A stretch of 64,000 nt of DNA from NCBI RefSeq assembly GCF_000025485.1, contig NC_013851.1, positions 2,461,501 through 2,525,500 on the forward strand. Reading direction: 5' to 3'. Origin of the DNA: Allochromatium vinosum DSM 180 (GTDB lineage Bacteria; Pseudomonadota; Gammaproteobacteria; Chromatiales; Chromatiaceae). The notes under the pieces are model-generated. The model saw only the letters and a program-made list of their open reading frames with translations. It was not told where the DNA came from and did not search any database. Below, piece by piece: positions 36,640 through 45,829 of this stretch. The stretch's first letter is position 1; every line of letters starts with the position of its first letter. The translations under genes were made by a program, and so were the position numbers.

Positions 36640-37245
36640 TCAGGCCGGCTGACGCCGACGGTTCCATACCACATATCCCAGCAACGTCAGCGCGACGAAG
36701 ATCAGGGCCGCGACAGTCACCAACGGCAGGTTCTCACGGATGAGCGCCTCGTTGCCCCCGATGAAATAACCCAGCGCGATCAGCACCAGCGACCAGAGCC
36801 CGGCCCCGAACGCGGTGTAGAAGGCAAAGGTCGCGAGCCGCATCCGCGCCAGTCCGGCCGGAATCGAGATCAACTGCCGGATGCCTGGAATCAGACGCCC
36901 GGTGAAGGTCGAGATCGCCCCATGACGCGCGAAGAAAACGTCCGTCTTGTGCAGCACATCCGGGGCAATGAAGAAATAGCGTCCATAGCGCTCCAGGAAG
37001 GGGCGTCCTACCGCCAGCGCCAGCCCGTAATTGACGAAGGCGCCGATCAGACAGCCGACGATCGAGGCCAGCAGCACCAGGCTCGGATCCATCCGCCCCT
37101 GATGCGCCAGATAACCCGCCGGGATCAGTACCACCTCGCTCGGAAAGGGGATGAAGCTCGACTCGATGGCCATCAGCACCATCACACCCGTATACCCCCA
37201 GCCGTCGACCGCAGTCACCAGCCAGTCGATCATGTCATGCAACAT
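36640..37245 (-). CDS. DedA-family membrane protein
   Basis: A 201-residue protein with about five hydrophobic helices and the SNARE-associated/DedA signature: ESSFIPFPSEVVLIPAGYLA and GRLIPGIRQLISIPAGLARM. Members act as flippase-like transporters for undecaprenyl phosphate or phospholipids and support membrane homeostasis; the specific substrate is unresolved here. It follows the SNF transporter gene by 22 bases. Confidence 0.93.
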   Translation of the reverse strand: MLHDMIDWLVTAVDGWGYTGVMVLMAIESSFIPFPSEVVLIPAGYLAHQGRMDPSLVLLASIVGCLIGAFVNYGLALAVGRPFLERYGRYFFIAPDVLHKTDVFFARHGAISTFTGRLIPGIRQLISIPAGLARMRLATFAFYTAFGAGLWSLVLIALGYFIGGNEALIRENLPLVTVAALIFVALTLLGYVVWNRRRQPA

Positions 37246-37267
37246 CCGCTCATACCTCGCGCGCGGT

Positions 37268-38683
37268 TCAAATCAGTCCAATAGCGTTGAGAAAAACGAT
37301 CACGACCAGCCAGGGCGAGACATAGCGTACCAGGAACCGCCAGGTGCGATACCCGACTCCATCCCCCATCCGCAGCTCGCCGCGCGAGGCGGCGCGCGAC
37401 ATCACCCAGCCGGCGAAGAGCGCGATCAACAGCCCGCCCAACGGCAGCAGGATGTTGGCCGTCAGATAATCCACGAGGTCGAACCAGGTCTTGCCAAAGA
37501 ACTGGAAGGACTCGCCCGACCAGAGATTGAAAGACAGCACCGAGCCGACACCGAGCACCCAGGCCGGCGCCCCGACGGCGAGCGCTGCCGGAACACGTGC
37601 CATCCCCCGATTCTCGACCAGCCAGGCCACCGCCGGTTCGATGAGTGAGATCGCCGAGGTCCAGGCCGCGAACACCAGCAGCACGAAGAACAGCGTGCCG
37701 AACACCTGCCCACCCGGCATGGCCCCGAAAGCGATCGGCAGCGTCTGGAAGATCAGCCCCGGACCGGACGCCGGCTCCAGCCCGTTGGCGAAGACGATCG
37801 GGAAGATCGCCAGCCCTGCCAGCAGCGCCGCCGCCGTGTCGGCGGCCACGATGGTCAGGGTCGCACGCGCGATCGAGGCATTGCCCGGCATGTAGGAGCC
37901 ATAGACCATGATTGCGCCCATGCCGAGACTCAGGGTGAAGAAGGCGTGCCCCAGGGCGATCAACAGCGGCTCGCCGGAGAAGCGGCACGACTTCACACCG
38001 GACTCCAGTAGTTCGCAATGCTGGAACACCTTGTCGAAGTCGGGGTTGAAGAGAAACGCCGCGCCGCGCGCGAAATCGCCTGCATACAGAGCGTAGAGCA
38101 CCAGGACCACCAGTAGCGCGAAAAGCGCCGGCATCAGGATGGTCACGGCCCGCTCCAGGCCGCTGCGCACACCGCGTGCCACCACGGCCATGGTCATTAC
38201 CATGAAGATGGTGTGCCAGGCGAGCATGGATTCGGGCGAATCCAGCAGGGCCCCGAACAGTGTCGAGACGCTCTCGGCGTTTGCGCCGGCGAAGAGTCCG
38301 GCGCCGGCGCGGAAGACATAGGCCAGCGCCCAGCCGGCGATCACGCTGTAATAGGACAGGATCAGGAAGCCCGTCAACACTCCAAGCCAGCCAAGCCAGC
38401 GCCAGGCCGGATGGGCCTTCTCGTCGGCCACCAGCGCGTGCATGGTATTGATCGGACTCTGGCGCCCACGCCGCCCGATCAGGATCTCGGCCATCATGAT
38501 GGGCACGCCGATCAGGGCGATACAGATCAGATAGACCACGACGAAGGCACCGCCGCCGTTCTCGCCTGTGATATAGGGAAACTTCCAGATGTTGCCCAGA
38601 CCGACCGCCGAGCCGACGGCGGCCAGGATGAAGACGAATCGCGACGACCATTGGCCGTGGATGGAACCGCGTATGTCCGGCAT
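37268..38683 (-). CDS. Sodium-dependent transporter, SNF (NSS) family
   Basis: A 471-residue neurotransmitter:sodium symporter family member with about 11-12 helices. The start SIHGQWSSRFVFILAAVGSAVGLGNIWKFPY is the conserved TM1 carrying the sodium and substrate site; GHAFFTLSLGMGAIMVYGSYM is the TM6 region. I place the start at 38683, matching bacterial relatives that begin shortly before RGSIHGQWSSR; an in-frame ATG at 38731 adds 16 residues. The substrate is probably an amino acid and cannot be fixed from sequence. Confidence 0.92.
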   Translation of the reverse strand: MPDIRGSIHGQWSSRFVFILAAVGSAVGLGNIWKFPYITGENGGGAFVVVYLICIALIGVPIMMAEILIGRRGRQSPINTMHALVADEKAHPAWRWLGWLGVLTGFLILSYYSVIAGWALAYVFRAGAGLFAGANAESVSTLFGALLDSPESMLAWHTIFMVMTMAVVARGVRSGLERAVTILMPALFALLVVLVLYALYAGDFARGAAFLFNPDFDKVFQHCELLESGVKSCRFSGEPLLIALGHAFFTLSLGMGAIMVYGSYMPGNASIARATLTIVAADTAAALLAGLAIFPIVFANGLEPASGPGLIFQTLPIAFGAMPGGQVFGTLFFVLLVFAAWTSAISLIEPAVAWLVENRGMARVPAALAVGAPAWVLGVGSVLSFNLWSGESFQFFGKTWFDLVDYLTANILLPLGGLLIALFAGWVMSRAASRGELRMGDGVGYRTWRFLVRYVSPWLVVIVFLNAIGLI

Positions 38684-38837
38684 GGAGTGCGCGCCCTCGA
38701 TGAATGGTTTCAATCGACCGAAAGCGCGCATTTTCCGCCAAGCGTATCGGAGTCACAAGGCACGCGCCGCGCCAGCCGCCAATCCCCTATGCAATAATTG
38801 CCATTTGACTCAAAACACTCTGAGGGACTTCACCGCC

Positions 38838-39899
38838 ATGCCCAGGTTCCCCATCTTCCACTCCCGATCCGACCAGCGACGGCGATCGGGCGCCATCCGC
38901 GCGACACGCCTGCTGTTCACGGGTCCAATCATCCTGACCGGAGGCGCCTGCGCCAGCAACCAGTCACAGTCGGGCCAGGATCGCTCGACCCTGGCCCCCA
39001 CGCCACCCAAGCCCTATGTCAATGCCTCCGCGCCTGTGAATCCATCGGGTTACGACTGGCGCAACATCGAGGGTACCCAGGACGGCTGGCAGCTGAACGA
39101 GCGTTCGAGCGAGTGGAGCAGACTCAACCGCGCGGCGCTGAATCTGCATTCGGTCAGCGCGATGATCGTCGACGAACGCGGTAACGTCCTGTACTCGAAG
39201 AATGCCCGCGCGGTCCGCCCCATCGCCTCCATCACCAAGTTGATGACGGCCATGGTGGTGCTGGATACGGGCGTCTCGCTCAAGACGCCGATCCGCATCG
39301 TCGAGGACGACCGCGACCGGCTCAAGAACAGCCGCTCGCGTCTGCGCATCAACGACACCGTGCTCTCGCGCCGCGAGATGATCATGGTCGCCATCATGTC
39401 TTCGGACAATCGCGCCGCCCACGCGCTCGGCCGCACGACCTTCCGCGGCGGCACTCCGGAATTCATTCAGGCCATGAACCGCAAGGCACGCGCGCTCGGG
39501 ATGCGCAATACTCGATTCGTCGATTCTTCCGGCCTCGATCCGCGCAACCAGTCGACGGCCGAGGATCTGGTCAAGATGGTGCGCGCCGCCTCGAACTATC
39601 CGCTGCTCCATGAGATCACCGCGCTCGGCCAGATGACGCTGCGTCCCTTCTCCGATGGTACGGCACTGCAATATCGCAATACCAATCCCCTGGTGCGCAG
39701 CCCGGAGTGGACGGTGGAAGTCAGCAAGACCGGCTTCATCAACGAGGCCGGCCGCTGTCTGGTCATGCGGGCGCGTATCGACAATCGCAGCCTCTACATG
39801 GTCTTCCTGGGATCGAATGGCAAACTGAGTACCGTCGGCGATTCCAACCGGGTGCGTGATTGGATCCTGACCAGTAGCCGCACCACAGCCGCGCGTTGA
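38838..39899 (+). CDS. pbpG: D-alanyl-D-alanine endopeptidase, PBP7 type
   Basis: A 353-residue periplasmic serine peptidase of the S11 family. After a basic start and hydrophobic segment (about 20-38) and a Pro/Ser linker, the catalytic domain carries the three penicillin-binding motifs: SITKLM (nucleophile Ser and Lys), SSDN, and SKTG. It cleaves D-Ala-mDAP cross-links or carboxy-terminal D-Ala in peptidoglycan. A sequence GGAC near residue 39 resembles a poor lipobox; I would not call it a lipoprotein. It is divergent from the SNF transporter. Confidence 0.9.
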   Translation: MPRFPIFHSRSDQRRRSGAIRATRLLFTGPIILTGGACASNQSQSGQDRSTLAPTPPKPYVNASAPVNPSGYDWRNIEGTQDGWQLNERSSEWSRLNRAALNLHSVSAMIVDERGNVLYSKNARAVRPIASITKLMTAMVVLDTGVSLKTPIRIVEDDRDRLKNSRSRLRINDTVLSRREMIMVAIMSSDNRAAHALGRTTFRGGTPEFIQAMNRKARALGMRNTRFVDSSGLDPRNQSTAEDLVKMVRAASNYPLLHEITALGQMTLRPFSDGTALQYRNTNPLVRSPEWTVEVSKTGFINEAGRCLVMRARIDNRSLYMVFLGSNGKLSTVGDSNRVRDWILTSSRTTAAR

Positions 39900-39927
39900 T
39901 CCAGGCCCGATTCGACGCCTGGCGGTT

Positions 39928-40827
39928 CTAGCGCGAACGCCGCCCCCACTTCAATCCTTCGCCCGATGAGGAGCCGTCATCGGGCTTGGGTCGCCGGGGC
40001 TTCGCCGCTCCAGGTGCGGGGCGGCGCAAGCGTGGGCGCTCCAGCACGCGCAGTCCGGCCAGGGCCATCAGCTCGGCGCGTTCCGCGTCGGTCAGCGGAC
40101 GCCAGTTGCCGGGAAAGAGCCGTCGGCCCAGCTCGACATTGCCGTAACGGATGCGGATCAGTCGGCTGACGGTGCAGCCGGCGGCCTCCCAGAGTCGGCG
40201 CACCTCGCGATTGCGTCCCTCGCGCAGCACCACGTTGTACCAGTGATTGGCGCCGGTGCCGCCCTGGTCGGTGATGCGCTCGAACTTGGCCGGGCCGTCG
40301 TCCAGTTCGATCCCGGCGGTCAGACGCTCCAGGGTCTCGGGCGCGACCTCGCCCAGGATGCGCACCGAGTATTCGCGCTCAATCTCGCGCGAGGGGTGCA
40401 TGAGCCGGTTGGCCAGCTCGCCGTCGGTGGTGAAGAGGATCAGACCCGAGGTATTGATGTCGAGCCGACCGACCGCGATCCAGCGCCCCTGCTTGGGTCG
40501 CGGCAGACGGCGGAAGACGGTCGGGCGTTCCTCGGGATCGCGGCGCGTGACCAGCTCGCCCTCGGGCTTGTGGTAGACGATGATCTGGGTCTCGGAATCG
40601 CGCTTGGGCTTGAGCGTGACATCGCGCCCGTCGACGCGGATACGGTCGGCGCGGGTGGCCTGATCGCCGAGCTTGGCGAGCTGGCCATTGACGCGCACCC
40701 GGCCCTCGCTGATCCAGCCCTCGATCTGGCGGCGCGAGCCGAGTCCGGCCTCGGCGAGCAGCTTCTGGAGCCGGACGGGTTCGTCGCCGGAGCCGGGACG
40801 ACGGGGCGGCTGTCGATCGTTCTTCAT
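39928..40827 (-). CDS. rluB: 23S rRNA pseudouridine synthase RluB (U2605)
   Basis: A 299-residue RsuA/RluB-family synthase: an S4 domain (VRLQKLLAEAGLGSRRQIEGWI) then the catalytic domain with GRLDINTSGLILFTTDG (catalytic Asp) and GRNREVRRLWEAAG. The C-terminal tail is basic and low-complexity. I chose the ATG at 40827, which overlaps the scpB stop by four bases; the open frame upstream of it lies inside scpB in another phase. It ends the seven-gene run PHP-yciO-M50-trpS-scpA-scpB-rluB. Confidence 0.93.
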   Translation of the reverse strand: MKNDRQPPRRPGSGDEPVRLQKLLAEAGLGSRRQIEGWISEGRVRVNGQLAKLGDQATRADRIRVDGRDVTLKPKRDSETQIIVYHKPEGELVTRRDPEERPTVFRRLPRPKQGRWIAVGRLDINTSGLILFTTDGELANRLMHPSREIEREYSVRILGEVAPETLERLTAGIELDDGPAKFERITDQGGTGANHWYNVVLREGRNREVRRLWEAAGCTVSRLIRIRYGNVELGRRLFPGNWRPLTDAERAELMALAGLRVLERPRLRRPAPGAAKPRRPKPDDGSSSGEGLKWGRRSR

Positions 40828-41411
40828 GGAGTGTTCTCGGTCGGTTCGGACGTCGGCACGACGTTCGTAGATAGGAAATAAGACTCGGGATCGCGGATCT
40901 CGGACAGGGGCGGCAGCTCGTTGAGCGAACGCAGTCCGAAGTAATCCAGGAACCGGCGCGTGGTCGCATAGAGCGCCGGTCGGCCCGGCACGTCGCGATG
41001 GCCCACGACCCGCACCCATTCGCGTTCGGTGAGGGTCTTGATGATGTTGGTGCTCACGGCCACGCCGCGGATGTCCTCGATCTCACCGCGCGTGATCGGC
41101 TGACGGTAGGCGATCAGGGCCAGGGTCTCCAGCAGGGCGCGCGAATAGCGCGGCGCCTTCTCGTCCCACAGCCGTGCCACCCAGGGCGCCACGGACGCGC
41201 GTACCTGCACCCGATAGCCGCCCGCGACCTCGGCGATCTCGATGCCGCGTCCCGCGTAGTCGGCGATCAGTGCGCGGATACAGTCGAGGATGGCCGCGCG
41301 CTCGGGCCGTTCGTCCTCGCCAAAGAGGGCTAAGAGCTGGTCGATCGTCAGCGGACCGCCGGCGGCGATCAGCGCCCCCTCGACGATGGCTTTGAGCGGT
41401 TGGTCGGTCAT
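40824..41411 (-). CDS. scpB: Segregation and condensation protein B
   Basis: A 195-residue winged-helix protein of the SMC-ScpAB condensin. The family segments EGALIAAGGPLTIDQL, APRYSRALLETLALIAYRQPITRGEIEDIRGV and LTEREWVRVVGHRDVPGRPALYATT are intact. It dimerises and binds ScpA. It overlaps scpA and rluB by four bases at each end. Confidence 0.95.
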   Translation of the reverse strand: MTDQPLKAIVEGALIAAGGPLTIDQLLALFGEDERPERAAILDCIRALIADYAGRGIEIAEVAGGYRVQVRASVAPWVARLWDEKAPRYSRALLETLALIAYRQPITRGEIEDIRGVAVSTNIIKTLTEREWVRVVGHRDVPGRPALYATTRRFLDYFGLRSLNELPPLSEIRDPESYFLSTNVVPTSEPTENTP

Positions 41412-42274
41412 GCGGTGGTCGCGGGCGAGGACTCGCGCAGTTTGACATGGATGGGGGCGAAGGACTCGGACTGCACCAGTTCGAGCACGCTCGACTTGAT
41501 CAGTTCCAGCAGCGCCAGAAAGGTGACGACCACGCCCGGACGCCCTTCACTCGGGTCGAAGAGATCGGTCAGCCGCGCGAATCCGCCGCCGTTCAGACGT
41601 TCCAGCACCTGCGACATGCGCTCGCGCAGCGACAGCTGTTCCTTCTCGACCCTGTGGCTGGTGAAGAGTTCGGCGCGCGCCAGCACCTCGCGCAGTGCCG
41701 ACAGCAGTTCGTGCAGCTCCACGTCCGGCGGCAGGCGCCGGATGAATCCGGGCGGCACAGCGGCCTCGACGACGAAGTGATCGCGCTCCAGCCGGGGCAG
41801 CGCGTCGAGATCGGCCGCCGCCTGCTTGAAGCGCTCGTACTCCTGGAGCCTTCGGACCAGATCGGCGCGTGGATCGGCGCCCTCCTCTTCGGCTTCCTGC
41901 GGCCGGGGCAGCAGCATCCGCGACTTGATCTCGGCCAGCATCGCGGCCATCAGCAGATACTCGGCCGCCAGCTCCAGACGCAGCTCGCGCATCAGCTCGA
42001 CGTACTCCATGTACTGCTCCGTGATCTCGGCGATCGGGATGTCGAGGATGTCCAGATTCTGGCGCCGGATCAGATAGAGCAGCAGATCGAGCGGTCCCTC
42101 GAAGGTTTCGAGGAAGACCTCCAGCGCATCGGGCGGGATGTAGAGATCCTGGGGCAACGTCAGGAACGGCGCGCCCCGGACGATGGCCAGGGGCGGCTCC
42201 GGTCGCACATCCGCCGTCGAGAGATCCGGTTCGACAGCGGCGGCGATCCCCTCCGTTTCGCGCGGTGCGTTCAA
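41408..42274 (-). CDS. scpA: Segregation and condensation protein A
   Basis: A 288-residue kleisin of the SMC-ScpAB complex. The core shows FEGPLDLLLYLIRRQNLDILDIPIAEITEQYMEYV, with the C-terminal winged helix binding SMC (VVVTFLALLELIKSSVLELVQ). A 45-residue acidic, poorly conserved N-terminus precedes the core. It starts 13 bases after trpS; no smc gene is in the window. Confidence 0.95.
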   Translation of the reverse strand: MNAPRETEGIAAAVEPDLSTADVRPEPPLAIVRGAPFLTLPQDLYIPPDALEVFLETFEGPLDLLLYLIRRQNLDILDIPIAEITEQYMEYVELMRELRLELAAEYLLMAAMLAEIKSRMLLPRPQEAEEEGADPRADLVRRLQEYERFKQAAADLDALPRLERDHFVVEAAVPPGFIRRLPPDVELHELLSALREVLARAELFTSHRVEKEQLSLRERMSQVLERLNGGGFARLTDLFDPSEGRPGVVVTFLALLELIKSSVLELVQSESFAPIHVKLRESSPATTA

Positions 42275-42287
42275 GGCGCGGCGCGCG

Positions 42288-43505
42288 TCAGGACATCACC
42301 AGCGACATGGCGTGCCGGACCTCTTCCATGGTCTCGCGGGCCACATCGCGGGCTTTCTCGCAGCCTTCGTTGAGGATGCTGCGCACCAGATCGGGCTGCG
42401 CCTCGTACTCGCGCGCGCGCTCCTGGATCGGCGCCAGTTCGGCGAGCACCGCATCGACGATCGGCTGCTTGCATTCCAGGCAGCCGATCCCCGCCGAGCG
42501 GCAGCCCTGCTGCACCCATTCGTGCACCGAGCTGTCGGAATAGACCTGATGGAACTGCCACACCGGGCACTTATCGGGATCGCCCGGATCGGTGCGACGC
42601 ACCCGCGCCGGATCGGTCGGCATGGTGCGCAGCGCCTTCTCGACCTCGGCCGGCGAGTCGCGCAGTGAAATCGTATTGTTGTAGGACTTGGACATCTTCT
42701 GTCCGTCCAGACCCGGCATCTTCGACGCCTTGGTCAGGAGCGCCTGCGGCTCGGGCAGGATGATGCGCCCGCCGCCCTCCAGATAGCCGAACAGCCGCTC
42801 GCGGTCGGACAGGGTGATGTTGCCCTGGCCTTCGAGCAGCGCGCGCGCCACCTCCAGCGCCTCCTGATCGCCCTGTTCCTGATAGCGCCGCCGCAGCTCG
42901 TCGAACAGCTTGGCGTTCTTCTTGCCCATCTTCTTCTTGGCTTCTTCGGCCTTGACCTCGAAGTCCGGCTCGCGCCCGAAGATGTGATTGAAACGCCGCG
43001 CCACTTCGCGCGTCAGCTCGACATGCGCGATCTGATCCTCACCGACCGGCACCTGACCGGCCTTGTAGATGAGGATGTCGGCGCTCTGGAGCAGCGGATA
43101 GCCGAGGAAGCCGTAGGTCGAGAGATCCATCTCCTTGAGCTTCTCCTGCTGATCCTTGTAGGTCGGCACCCGCTCCAGCCAGCCGAGCGGGGTGATCATG
43201 GACAGCAGCAGATGCAGCTCGGCGTGCTCGGGCACCCGCGATTGGACGAACAGCGTCGCCGAGCTGGGGTTGATGCCGGCGGCCAGCCAGTCGATCACCA
43301 TGTCCCGCGCACTGTCGGGAATCCCGGCGGGGTCTTCATACTGGGTGGTGAGCGCGTGCCAGTCGGCGACGAAGAAGAAGCACTCGTACTCGTGCTGCAA
43401 CTCCAGCCAGTTCTTGAGCACGCCGTGATAATGGCCGAGATGCAGCCGTCCGGTCGGACGCATGCCCGAGAGCACGCGCGCATGTTGATTTGAGACAGAA
43501 GCCAA
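42288..43505 (-). CDS. trpS: Tryptophanyl-tRNA synthetase
   Basis: A 405-residue class I synthetase charging tRNA-Trp. The HIGH-type motif is GRLHLGHYHG, the KMSKS loop is GQKMSKSYNNT. It is longer than the 334-residue E. coli form because of an insertion of about 60 residues (EAKKKMGKKNAKLFDELRRR and following), a feature of a second bacterial TrpRS type common in Chromatiaceae and betaproteobacteria. The gene stands between scpA and the M50 protease gene, all co-directional. Confidence 0.94.
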   Translation of the reverse strand: MASVSNQHARVLSGMRPTGRLHLGHYHGVLKNWLELQHEYECFFFVADWHALTTQYEDPAGIPDSARDMVIDWLAAGINPSSATLFVQSRVPEHAELHLLLSMITPLGWLERVPTYKDQQEKLKEMDLSTYGFLGYPLLQSADILIYKAGQVPVGEDQIAHVELTREVARRFNHIFGREPDFEVKAEEAKKKMGKKNAKLFDELRRRYQEQGDQEALEVARALLEGQGNITLSDRERLFGYLEGGGRIILPEPQALLTKASKMPGLDGQKMSKSYNNTISLRDSPAEVEKALRTMPTDPARVRRTDPGDPDKCPVWQFHQVYSDSSVHEWVQQGCRSAGIGCLECKQPIVDAVLAELAPIQERAREYEAQPDLVRSILNEGCEKARDVARETMEEVRHAMSLVMS

Positions 43506-43524
43506 GAGTCGATGACCTCGCGTG

Positions 43525-44199
43525 TCAGACGAAAAAGAGTTCCTTGACGATCCCGCTACCCGGCAGCAACCCGATGGTCCAGTGGACGACCGGGATCAGG
43601 ATGGTTCCGAGCAGCCCGGTGACGAGCAGGATCAGCAGGATGATGAACCCAAAGGGTTCGAGCCGAGAGAACAGATAGGCCAATCGCGGCGGCAGCAGCG
43701 AATTGAGCACCCGCCCGCCGTCGAGCGGCAGCAACGGCACCAGATTCAGCACCATCAGGAAGACATTGATGAGCACGCCCGCCGCGCCCGTGTAGATCAG
43801 CGGCAGCGCGATCCACTGACTGACCGGATACAGCAGCAGCCCGGCCTGGATGATCAGCCCCCAGGCGAGCGCCATGATCAGATTCGCCCCCGGCCCGGCC
43901 ACGGCCACCAGCGCCATGTCGCGTCGTGGATGATGCAGATTGCGCCAGTTCACCGGCACCGGCTTGGCCCAGCCGAACAGAAAGCCGGTGAAGAAGAACG
44001 CCAGCGCCGGCACCAGCAGCGTCCCGACCAGATCGACGTGACGTAGCGGATTGAAGGTCACGCGCCCGAGCCGCAGCGCGGTATGATCGCCGAGCTTGTT
44101 GGCGACCCAGCCGTGGGCGGCTTCGTGCACGGTGATGGCCAGCAGCACCGGCACGGCCAGCACCGCCAGCAGTTGCATGTGATTGAGCGCTTGCATCAT
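43525..44199 (-). CDS. Site-2 protease family (M50) membrane metalloprotease
   Basis: A 224-residue protein with about six helices. The zinc motif is HEAAHGW (HExxH) at about residue 26, and the third ligand lies in LVPLLPLDGGRVLNSLLP. No PDZ domain is present, so it is the compact rhomboid-like YwhC/Rv1500 style rather than RseP. Substrates are unknown. It overlaps yciO by four bases and is 19 bases from trpS, an order (yciO, M50, trpS, scpA, scpB, rluB) well conserved in gammaproteobacteria. Confidence 0.92.
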   Translation of the reverse strand: MMQALNHMQLLAVLAVPVLLAITVHEAAHGWVANKLGDHTALRLGRVTFNPLRHVDLVGTLLVPALAFFFTGFLFGWAKPVPVNWRNLHHPRRDMALVAVAGPGANLIMALAWGLIIQAGLLLYPVSQWIALPLIYTGAAGVLINVFLMVLNLVPLLPLDGGRVLNSLLPPRLAYLFSRLEPFGFIILLILLVTGLLGTILIPVVHWTIGLLPGSGIVKELFFV

Positions 44200-44819
44200 T
44201 CCTCGAACAGTGAGGCGTCACCCTTGCCGCGACGCACCAGAGCCGGCGGATCGGCCGTCATGTCGACCACGGTCGTCGGCTCCAGACCGCAGAAGCCGCC
44301 GTCGATGATCAGATCCACGTGCTTGTCGAGCGCCTCGCGCATGTCATAGGGATCGGTCAGCGGCTCGTCGTGATCGGGCAGGATCAGCGTGGTGCTCAGG
44401 ATCGGCTGATCGAGTTCGCCGAGCAGCGCGCGACAGATCTCATTGTCCGGCACCCGCAGACCGATCGCCTTGCGCTTTGGATGCAGCAGCCGGCGCGGCA
44501 CCTGCTTGGTGGCTTCGTGGATGAAGGTATAGGCACCGGGCGTGAGCGACTTGAGCATCCGGTAGGCCTGATCGTCGATCTTGGCATAGCTGGCGATCTC
44601 GGAGAGATCGCGACAGACCAGGGTGAAGTTGTGCTTGTCGTCGAGTCGCCGGATACGCCGGATGCGCTCCATCGCCGATTTTTCGCCGATCTGACAGCCG
44701 AGCGCATAGGACGAGTCGGTCGGATAGACGATGACCCCGCCTTCGAGCAGGATCTCGACGGCACGGCGGATCAGCCGCGGCTGCGGATTGTCGGGATGGA
44801 TCTGGAAGAACTGCGCCAT
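44196..44819 (-). CDS. yciO: YciO-type Sua5/YrdC family protein
   Basis: A 207-residue protein of the YrdC fold. GGVIVYPTDSSYALGCQIGEKSAMERI and PGAYTFIHEATKQVPRRL are of the YciO branch; the family shares the fold with threonylcarbamoyl-AMP synthase (TsaC/Sua5), but YciO does not fully replace it and its role is unresolved. The conserved KRxxR site is present as HPKRKAIGLRVPD. It starts 17 bases after the PHP phosphatase gene. Confidence 0.92.
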   Translation of the reverse strand: MAQFFQIHPDNPQPRLIRRAVEILLEGGVIVYPTDSSYALGCQIGEKSAMERIRRIRRLDDKHNFTLVCRDLSEIASYAKIDDQAYRMLKSLTPGAYTFIHEATKQVPRRLLHPKRKAIGLRVPDNEICRALLGELDQPILSTTLILPDHDEPLTDPYDMREALDKHVDLIIDGGFCGLEPTTVVDMTADPPALVRRGKGDASLFEE

Positions 44820-44836
44820 GAAAGGTTCTCGGTTCG

Positions 44837-45697
44837 CTAACCGCAGGCCATCCGTGGCTCGGATTCGGGCCAGTCGCGCCAGATGGGCACACAGCCCTCC
44901 GGCAACGGCGGCAGCCGACCGAGTTCGAGCCAGGGATTCTCGGGTCCATGATAATCGGAACCCGCCGAGGCGCGCAGACGCTGCTCGCGCGCATGACGGG
45001 CGAAGGTGAAGGCTTCGTCGCGACTGTGACTGCCGGTGACGACCTCGACGCCGACGCCGCCCAGCTCGCGGAACTCGCCGAGCAGCCGCTGCATCCGGGT
45101 GCGCGTCAGACCATAGCGGGCCGGATGGGCGATCACCGCCTCGCCGCCGGCGCTGCGAATCCAGCCGAGCGCGTCCTCAAGGCTTGCCCAGTCGCCCGGC
45201 ACATGACCCGGCTTGCCGCGCGTGAGGAAGTGCCGGAAGACCTCGTTGGTATCGGCGGCCCGCCGCTGCTTGACCAGCAAACGCGCGAAATGGGTGCGAC
45301 CGACGAGACGCCCCTTGGCCAGCGCCCGCGCGCCCGCGCAGGCGTCCTCGATGCCGTGCTTGGCCAGCCGCCGTCCGATCTCCTCGGCCCGCCAGGCGCG
45401 AAACTCCATCAGCCGTGCCAGACCTGCCTGAAGGTCGCTGTTGGCTGGATCGAGCCGCAAGCCCACCACATGCACCGTGAGCGTGTTCCAGGTGACGGAG
45501 ATCTCGACGCCTGGAATCAGGGTCAGACCCAGGTCGTCTGCGGCCCGCCCGGCTTCGGCCAGACCGTCGGTATTGTCGTGATCGGTGAGCGCCAGCACCT
45601 GCACCCCCGCCGCACCGGCGCGCACCACCAGCTCCGTCGGCGTGAGCGTACCGTCGGAAGCGGTCGAATGCGTATGCAGATCAGGGATGGGAGGCAT
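44837..45697 (-). CDS. rnm: PHP-domain phosphoesterase (RNase AM / YciV type)
   Basis: A 286-residue metal-dependent enzyme. The PHP motifs DLHTHSTASDGTLTP, ALTDHDNTDG, PGVEISV, IAHPARYGLT and SDYHGPENPW are intact. The family hydrolyses 3',5'-nucleoside bisphosphates such as pAp and, in E. coli YciV, trims 5' ends of rRNAs. First gene of the seven-gene minus run; the start at 45697 is separated from the divergent plus-strand gene by about 130 bp. Confidence 0.92.
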   Translation of the reverse strand: MPPIPDLHTHSTASDGTLTPTELVVRAGAAGVQVLALTDHDNTDGLAEAGRAADDLGLTLIPGVEISVTWNTLTVHVVGLRLDPANSDLQAGLARLMEFRAWRAEEIGRRLAKHGIEDACAGARALAKGRLVGRTHFARLLVKQRRAADTNEVFRHFLTRGKPGHVPGDWASLEDALGWIRSAGGEAVIAHPARYGLTRTRMQRLLGEFRELGGVGVEVVTGSHSRDEAFTFARHAREQRLRASAGSDYHGPENPWLELGRLPPLPEGCVPIWRDWPESEPRMACG

Positions 45698-45829
45698 CGG
45701 CCTAGTTTAACCGAATGGCGACCTCGGCGTGCGATCGAGCGCGAGACGGATACCAGCACGATTGCTATGCTTCCGGGATCCACGGACCACTCCCACTCCG
45801 GGACGGGTCGACGCACAGGCCGGACACCC

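Noticed and set aside
44196-44819. TsaC/Sua5 threonylcarbamoyl-AMP synthase
   Set aside because: Sequence details and the neighbourhood (PHP phosphatase, M50 protease, trpS) fit the YciO branch, whose function is distinct or uncertain.
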